Source: Paenibacillus sp. BK033
Lineage (GTDB): Bacteria; Bacillota; Bacilli; Paenibacillales; Paenibacillaceae
Assembly (NCBI RefSeq): GCF_004345425.1
Contig: NZ_SLVP01000002.1
Coordinates: 372,001-436,000 of the forward strand
DNA: 64,000 nucleotides
Direction: 5' to 3'
How positions within the stretch are numbered: position 1 is the stretch's first letter; the number at the start of each line of letters is the position of its first letter. The notes under the pieces were generated by a model. That model was not told the origin of the DNA. It did not search any database and saw only the letters and a list, made by a program, of their open reading frames with translations. The position numbers were made by a program, and so were the translations under genes. Shown here one piece after another: positions 59,038 through 64,000 of this stretch.

Positions 59038-60267
59038 TTATACGGCTTTTTGTCCTACCGTGTTTAGCTTAGGCGCACTCGTTCCTCCTCTGACGAGCAG
59101 GAAGTACGCGAGCATGGCCGCAATGCTTGTGATTAATATAATAATCCCCAGCGGAACCGCCGTATCTTCACCGGCGATGCCAACCAGCGGAGCGACAACC
59201 GCTCCCAGCAGGAAAGGAATAACGCCAAGCAGCGCAGCCGCGCTGCCCGCCTGATTAGCCTGACTCTCCATGGCAAGCGGGAATGCTGCCGTTGAGGTAA
59301 TGCCAATCGAAGCTACAAAGATAAACAGCGGAATAACAAGCGTGAATAGCGGTCCATGAACAAGAGTGACCACTACAACGATCATGCTTGCCAATAAGGC
59401 AAGACACAGACCAAATAACAGCAAGCTGCGCTCAGATACGCGATGCGCCAGACGTCCGACGATTTGGGAGCCGATGATCAGGCTGACCCCGTTCGATCCG
59501 AACAGAAGAGCAAATACGGTTGGCGATACTCCGTAAATATTTTGGTAAATAAACGGCGTTCCGGATACATACGCAAAGACCCCTGCGATCATAATGCCTT
59601 GCGCCAGCATATAACCGACAAACTGGCGGTCCCGCAACAGCGAACCATAGTTGCGCAGCTGCTGCCCGAAATTCGAAGGGCTGCGGCGGTCGACCGGCAG
59701 CGTTTCTTTCAGGCTCCATTTGGTCACGGAAAGCAGGTAGATGCCAAGCACCGCCAGGAAGATAAAGACGCCAATCCAGGAGGTAACCGATAATACCCCG
59801 CTTCCGGCAACGGGAGCCACGAGAGGTCCCAAATTACCGACGAGCAAGAGCAGCGAGAAAAATCGGGTGAGCTCGTGACCGCTGTACAAATCGCGTACGA
59901 TCGCGCGGGAAATAACAATGCCTGCCGAAGCGGCAGCGCCTTGAATAAAGCGGAATAGAATCAAAAGAACGATATTCGGCGAGAATGCGCAAGCGAGTGA
60001 GGATGCCACATAAAAGGCCATCGAGATAAGCAGCGGAATACGTCTGCCATAGACATCGCTTAGCGAACCCATCACAAGCTGGCCGATGCCAAGCCCCAGC
60101 AGGCAGGCTGTGAGACTGAACTGAACAAGCGAAGCTGACGAGCCGAGCTGTTCCACAATTTCCGGGAACGCCGGCAGATACATATCAATCGTAAACGGGC
60201 CTAGCGTCGAGAATAACCCGAGCAGCAAGGCTTGGCGAATGAAATTCGATTTTTTGTTTGCATTCAT
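59038..60267 (-). CDS. Bcr/CflA-family multidrug MFS efflux pump
   Basis: A 409-residue 12-TM transporter. The Bcr/CflA marks are TIDMYLPAFPEI in TM1, GSLSDVYGRRIPLL (motif A) and FIQGAAASAGIVISRAIVRD (motif C-like). Such pumps expel bicyclomycin, chloramphenicol, sulfonamide-type drugs or dipeptides by proton antiport. The ribosome site (TAGGAGA) is 14 nt before the ATG, a little far. It sits alone between a GNAT gene and GH78, with no regulator adjacent. Confidence 0.92.
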   Translation of the reverse strand: MNANKKSNFIRQALLLGLFSTLGPFTIDMYLPAFPEIVEQLGSSASLVQFSLTACLLGLGIGQLVMGSLSDVYGRRIPLLISMAFYVASSLACAFSPNIVLLILFRFIQGAAASAGIVISRAIVRDLYSGHELTRFFSLLLLVGNLGPLVAPVAGSGVLSVTSWIGVFIFLAVLGIYLLSVTKWSLKETLPVDRRSPSNFGQQLRNYGSLLRDRQFVGYMLAQGIMIAGVFAYVSGTPFIYQNIYGVSPTVFALLFGSNGVSLIIGSQIVGRLAHRVSERSLLLFGLCLALLASMIVVVVTLVHGPLFTLVIPLFIFVASIGITSTAAFPLAMESQANQAGSAAALLGVIPFLLGAVVAPLVGIAGEDTAVPLGIIILITSIAAMLAYFLLVRGGTSAPKLNTVGQKAV

Positions 60268-60391
60268 TGCGAATAAGAATCTCCTATCTCCCTAGTCTGT
60301 TTTCTCTGTCTGTATCAAATGTGATTATACAACCAGGAGTTCACTCCAAGTCAAGAGAAATAAAAGTAAAGCAATCGCCGTGCACGAAAAG

Positions 60392-60413
60392 AAATTCCCG
60401 CCTGCGGGAGTTT
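60392..60413 (-). terminator. Terminator-like hairpin after the GH78 gene
   Basis: TCCCGC / GCGGGA with extra A-T pairs, then AATTTCTTTTC on the minus strand; the T run is interrupted. Confidence 0.6.
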
Positions 60414-60426
60414 CCACTTTCAAATC

Positions 60427-62511
60427 CTATGCCCGATATGTTACGCGGTAAGGCTTACCCGCCTCTACGGATATTTCAAAGGTCTTTTCCCCAATGCTTC
60501 TAATTTCGGCGTCCGGGCATTCGGGAGTATGGCTGCTTGCAAAGGTCAGCACGCCAGAGCCGCTTGTGCTTTCCACTCGAATGCTGGTCGTATCCATCTT
60601 GACCGTGATTTGCCCTTCTCCAATCGGAACAGTCCCCTGCATATGCCGCAGCCCGCCTAGGTTCGGGCTGATGCGATAGGTTTCATAGCCGGGTGATGAC
60701 GGAGTGATGCCCAAATAATATTTTCCGATCAAATAGATCGGGCCAGCCCCCCAGGCATGGCATAGACTTTTGCCAAATGGCATGCCATACATGCCGTAAT
60801 GCTGATCGTCGGCAAGCGAAGGGTCGTACTCCTCCCAGAAGGACGTTGCTCCCAAATCCATCATGCCGCCCCAGTAAGACAGCATTTCCTTGCGCACCAC
60901 ATCCTGCTCGCCGCTTTCGCATAACACGGCTAGCTCATGGAACCGCATATAAGGAGTCCGAATTTGCGGAACCTCGGGATTTAGCATCACCTGACGAATA
61001 ACGCTCGAACGTTGTTCTTCCGATAAATAACCGAAGGTCATCGCAAACATATTCGCATGCTTCGTGAGCATCGGCTTGGTTTCCCCATCGACCCGGTGAT
61101 GCAGCAGCCCGCCTCTTTCGTTATCCCAGAATAAGGACAGCGTCTTATCCTTAAGCTCGGCCGCCAAGCGACCGTAATGGGAAGATGCTTCACGATCGCC
61201 TAGCAGGCCGGAAAACGCGCTCATCGCTTCCAGGCTCCGGGCCAATAAAATTTGCAGCGTACTTACGGCGCCCGTATTGGTCAAATCCGCCCAATCCACA
61301 AATACCCAATCCTGCGGCCGGCCTTCGATAAATCCTTCTTCATTTCGCTGGTTTAAGCAAAACTCCATCAAGGTTGCGGCACGATCGTAATTTTGGCGGA
61401 CGAAGGAAAAATCTCCCGTATACAGATAATAGTCGTAAAGAGAGACGAACCAATAGAGAGAGTAATCGACGATGGTGTTGAGATGCATAGTTAGTGGATC
61501 TTTCCCTCTCAAAGCGACAAGCGTCCTGCGCGTGACATCCAGATCGAAAAAGCTGTAGTAGTTCATCAGGAAAGCTTGGTAAGCATCGCCGGACCAGACC
61601 CAGCGGTCCCGCTTGATTCCGTCCAGGAAAAATTCTCGCGTATTCAAGTGCAGCGTATACAGCGACATTTTATAAATGTCATTTAGTTTAGCATCCGAGC
61701 ATTCGAATGAGCTTCTGTATTGAACCGGCACATATTCGTATAGCATCGATACCCGCTCCCACGTTACGCCCGGATCGGCGTGAATCCATACATACCGGAA
61801 CGCCTTCGGCTCCTCCAGCGTGAATACGCCATCCACTTGCAATCCTCCCGCCTCTTCCGCCTCGAAAGCATCCAAGGTCACGCATTCTTCCGGCGAGAGC
61901 GCCTCGGCGATGGATTCACCGTAATAAACCTTTACACAACCGCTGCCCGTCAGCTTATGAAAACGGAGGTAGCCGAAGGTTTCTTTGCCAAAATCAAAGA
62001 GCGGAGAGCCATCTTTCTCCATAACCGAGAGAGGCTCTTGGGGAGTAACCGCCAGTCGGAAGGCGGACGGTCTATTCTCCGGGGTATCAAACTTCCAGAA
62101 GCCGGCCGGCAGCCAATCATTCTGATAAGACGTCACTTCCCAAGTGGAATCCGATTGGATGGAGCGTCCCGCTACATAAATCGCCGGTATTTCCGTATCG
62201 TTAAACACGCTGACCGAAATTTCATGGCGGCCCGCAGGAAGCGTTATCGTTGAACCGCTGTAGCGGTAATTGTCTTTGCCGTCCAGGTAGAGAGAAAAGA
62301 CGCCTTCCGCGGCAATCGTAATTTCCTCTTCATGTTCCAATTCATAGGTATATCGGAATTTAACATTGGAATAATGCCGGTCAAGCCGCCAATAAGCGGG
62401 ATACGCAACCCCTCGGGCGGTGCGCTTTGCGGACATTTTCTCATGCAGCCTAATCTCGAAATCTCCGGGATACCAGATCCAGGCAGCCTTTTTCTTATCT
62501 TGCGAAACCAT
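60427..62511 (-). CDS. Alpha-L-rhamnosidase, GH78
   Basis: A 694-residue enzyme without signal peptide. N-terminal beta-sandwich domains (to about 260) include FDFGKETFGYLRFHKLTGSG and the substrate-domain end FRYVWIHADPG. The (alpha/alpha)6 barrel has FFLDGIKRDRWVWSGDAYQA, aligned with the catalytic Asp-Arg region of GH78, and GATSFWEEYDPSLADDQHYG followed by SLCHAWGAGPIYLI, the region of the second catalytic acid. It is shorter than many GH78 proteins, lacking extra CBM67-type modules. It releases L-rhamnose from rhamnogalacturonan or glycoside fragments. AAAGGGG lies 12 nt before the ATG. It is divergent from an AraC gene. Confidence 0.9.
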   Translation of the reverse strand: MVSQDKKKAAWIWYPGDFEIRLHEKMSAKRTARGVAYPAYWRLDRHYSNVKFRYTYELEHEEEITIAAEGVFSLYLDGKDNYRYSGSTITLPAGRHEISVSVFNDTEIPAIYVAGRSIQSDSTWEVTSYQNDWLPAGFWKFDTPENRPSAFRLAVTPQEPLSVMEKDGSPLFDFGKETFGYLRFHKLTGSGCVKVYYGESIAEALSPEECVTLDAFEAEEAGGLQVDGVFTLEEPKAFRYVWIHADPGVTWERVSMLYEYVPVQYRSSFECSDAKLNDIYKMSLYTLHLNTREFFLDGIKRDRWVWSGDAYQAFLMNYYSFFDLDVTRRTLVALRGKDPLTMHLNTIVDYSLYWFVSLYDYYLYTGDFSFVRQNYDRAATLMEFCLNQRNEEGFIEGRPQDWVFVDWADLTNTGAVSTLQILLARSLEAMSAFSGLLGDREASSHYGRLAAELKDKTLSLFWDNERGGLLHHRVDGETKPMLTKHANMFAMTFGYLSEEQRSSVIRQVMLNPEVPQIRTPYMRFHELAVLCESGEQDVVRKEMLSYWGGMMDLGATSFWEEYDPSLADDQHYGMYGMPFGKSLCHAWGAGPIYLIGKYYLGITPSSPGYETYRISPNLGGLRHMQGTVPIGEGQITVKMDTTSIRVESTSGSGVLTFASSHTPECPDAEIRSIGEKTFEISVEAGKPYRVTYRA

Positions 62512-62528
62512 CGGTTAGCTTGCCCCTT

Positions 62529-62542
62529 TCGAATCGTTTACG
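62529..62542. promoter_or_regulatory. Weak cre-like box between GH78 and its AraC gene
   Basis: TCGAATCGTTTACG fits TGNAANCGNTNNCA except at two symmetric positions. It sits 18-31 nt before the GH78 start. A perfect TATAAT on the plus strand (62550-62555) nearby probably serves the AraC gene. Confidence 0.3.
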
Positions 62543-62610
62543 TAAATTGTATAATAGGCAAGCCATCCGCAAAGCAGGAACAAATGACATGATGCATAGG
62601 GGAAAATGAC

Positions 62611-63510
62611 ATGTTTGCTAACGATCGCAAAAAGGCGGGAAAAGCTCCCGCCCACCACTCCTCCATCGAGGAGCATTTCCATAATCAATTTCCTGTCTTT
62701 ATTAACCGCTGGGAAGAGGGCTTCGATCTTAGGGAGCATGATCATGCCTATCTAGAAATCGTGTATGTCCTGTCGGGCGAGGGTTATCATTATGTGGCAG
62801 ACGAAGTGAACAAAACGAGCAAGGGCAGCCTCTATATCATTCCGATAGGTACTTCCCATATTTTCCGGCCCAACGGAACGTCCAAAAGTCTACTCGTCTA
62901 TAACCTATGCATCCGCCCCGATTGGATCGGAGAGCTTAACCTATGGCTGTCTCCCTATTGCAGGGACACCGACGTTTTTCATATTCTTGACGGCAAACCT
63001 GGGACGTATCTGTTTCTCCAGGATACTTCGTTGGAGTTTGCGCCATGGTTTGAACAGCTGCACCGGGAATTTACGGAGGAATCTTGGGGCTTTGAAACGA
63101 CTATACTTGCCGGCCTGCTTCAGCTGCTGACTCGCATATCCAGGAAACTGAAAATGCAGGATGCCACTGGCAATCATACATCCGGCAGCACGAGACAAAG
63201 CGGGCTAGCCAGCTTACTGGACCATATTAATGAGCACCTGGCTGAAGCACTAAAGGTGGAACGGTTAGCGCAACAAGCCGGTATTAGCCAGCGGCACTTC
63301 ATCCGATTGTTCCGGCAGCAAACCGGGATGGGGTTCTCCGAATACGTGCAGCACAAACGCGTAGAGTGGGCTTGCAGATTGTTGAGCGGTACCCGCCAAT
63401 CGGTAGGCGAAATCGCCAAGCAGGTCGGTTACCAGGATCCCGCTCATTTCCGTGAGGTATTTCGGAAGGTTATGGGCATGACTCCAAGTCAATATAAACA
63501 ATCAAATTAA
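62611..63510 (+). CDS. AraC-family regulator of the GH78 gene
   Basis: A 299-residue regulator similar in layout to RhaS/RhaR. A cupin N-terminal domain has LREHDHAYLEIVYVLSGEGY and GSLYIIPIGTSHIF. The C-terminal double helix-turn-helix has VERLAQQAGISQRHFIRLFR and VGEIAKQVGYQDPAHFREVF. GGGGA lies about 9 nt before ATG 62611. It is divergent from GH78 (99 nt between starts), suggesting control by rhamnose or a related sugar. Confidence 0.9.
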   Translation: MFANDRKKAGKAPAHHSSIEEHFHNQFPVFINRWEEGFDLREHDHAYLEIVYVLSGEGYHYVADEVNKTSKGSLYIIPIGTSHIFRPNGTSKSLLVYNLCIRPDWIGELNLWLSPYCRDTDVFHILDGKPGTYLFLQDTSLEFAPWFEQLHREFTEESWGFETTILAGLLQLLTRISRKLKMQDATGNHTSGSTRQSGLASLLDHINEHLAEALKVERLAQQAGISQRHFIRLFRQQTGMGFSEYVQHKRVEWACRLLSGTRQSVGEIAKQVGYQDPAHFREVFRKVMGMTPSQYKQSN

Positions 63511-63527
63511 ATGTTTCCTGTAGAAAT

Positions 63528-63559
63528 AAGGATCGCCACTCCTTTGAGAGACGATCCTT
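63528..63559. terminator. Terminator-like hairpin between convergent genes
   Basis: AAGGATCG / CGATCCTT around a 16-nt loop, then TTATATT. Weak, but correctly placed 18 nt past the AraC stop. Confidence 0.5.
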
Positions 63560-63602
63560 TATATTCGTGCCATGACGGCCGCAGCAGCGTCCTCTATTCT
63601 CT

Positions 63603-64000
63603 TTACATCGCTTTCGCCAAAGAGGAGGAGCTTCTCAGAAATACGGAAATAGAGCTTAACAGCAAAAATAGTAGTCCGCCAAACACAACGTATGGCGTAC
63701 CGATTCCGGTAATAAAGAGGCCGCATATCGTTGCTCCAAAGGTTGTGCCTAAATTGGCCGATGTCAAAAATAATCCATTGGCGAACTCTGGCGCCTCCGG
63801 AGCAGCGGACGTTATCCAGTATTGATTGATATTCGCCCCGATACCCGCCACTATTCCCCAAGTTACAATAATGAAGAACATGGAAATGCCAAGCTGTCCC
63901 GCGGAAAACATAACGATATAAACCGCTCCTAGCGCGAAAGGGAAAATCGCTGCGCATTTATAGGCGTATGCTGCAAGAAGCTTTCCTGCCAGAAAGTTCC
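63603..64000 (-). CDS. MFS transporter (DHA1 type), C-terminal part only
   Basis: A frame of 132 codons, including the stop, enters from the right edge and ends at 63603. It contains about four membrane segments. The PEAPEFANGLFLTSANLGTT segment, followed by FGATICGLFI, is a strong mark of the AraJ/YdhP/PbuE-like 12-TM drug or purine exporters. The start and first two-thirds lie outside the window. It is convergent with the AraC gene. Confidence 0.85.
   Translation of the reverse strand, partial: NFLAGKLLAAYAYKCAAIFPFALGAVYIVMFSAGQLGISMFFIIVTWGIVAGIGANINQYWITSAAPEAPEFANGLFLTSANLGTTFGATICGLFITGIGTPYVVFGGLLFLLLSSISVFLRSSSSLAKAM

Overview
The window comes from an endospore-forming, saprophytic Gram-positive bacterium, most likely Paenibacillus or a close relative. 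Evidence: an alpha/beta-type small acid-soluble spore protein (35324-35551) and a CotF-type coat protein (55042-55629); LplB/YtcP-type sugar permeases paired with lipoprotein binding proteins; YesM/YesN-type two-component genes; many AraC regulators; and strong AGGAGG ribosome binding sites with CcpA-type cre boxes. No rRNA, tRNA, insertion sequence, CRISPR array or phage gene was seen.

Layout. (1) 1-12006, minus strand: a Tc-type insecticidal toxin pair. A TcB-TcC fusion with a 281-residue C-terminal effector that looks like a His-Me-finger nuclease is followed 34 nt later by a TcA gene that runs off the left edge. (2) 12179-22628, minus: an arabinoside-type locus with a GH51 arabinofuranosidase, YesM-like kinase, YesN-like regulator, solute-binding lipoprotein, two permeases and a GH43-like enzyme. 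(3) 22949-30623, minus: a GNAT acetyltransferase, a large secreted GH87 alpha-1,3-glucanase-type enzyme with discoidin, CBM6 and CARDB modules, and a secreted GxGYxYP protein. (4) 30942-38579: cobQ, an AraC/MFS divergent pair, the spore protein, and a GH127 beta-L-arabinofuranosidase divergent from an AraC gene. (5) 38608-45398: small and poorly known genes (membrane proteins, a zinc-ribbon protein, a YjgB-like secreted protein, a kinase-like protein with a truncated gene behind it), an AI-2E-family permease and an Eis-like acetyltransferase. (6) 45582-54873, minus: a second sugar operon with a membrane-bound AraC sensor, binding protein, two permeases and a GH95-like enzyme. (7) 55042-64000: CotF, an ArsR-type regulator with a long C-terminal domain followed by a GH43 enzyme, a GNAT, a Bcr-type MFS pump, a GH78 rhamnosidase divergent from an AraC gene, and the C-terminal end of another MFS pump.

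How it fits together. The GH51, GH127, GH43, GH78 and GH95 enzymes would together take arabinose, rhamnose, xylose and fucose or galactose units off pectic side chains and arabinoxylan. The intracellular enzymes pair with import operons that each carry a local sensor. The secreted GH87 and GxGYxYP proteins suggest attack on fungal or microbial polysaccharide. Cre-like boxes lie in four promoter regions (both ABC operons, GH87, GxGYxYP), with a weaker fifth at GH78. Two 21-bp-period direct repeats, immediately upstream of likely -35 boxes, look like AraC-family activator sites for GH51 and for the second ABC operon. The Tc locus has its own weak promoter behind a terminator and looks like an accessory module.
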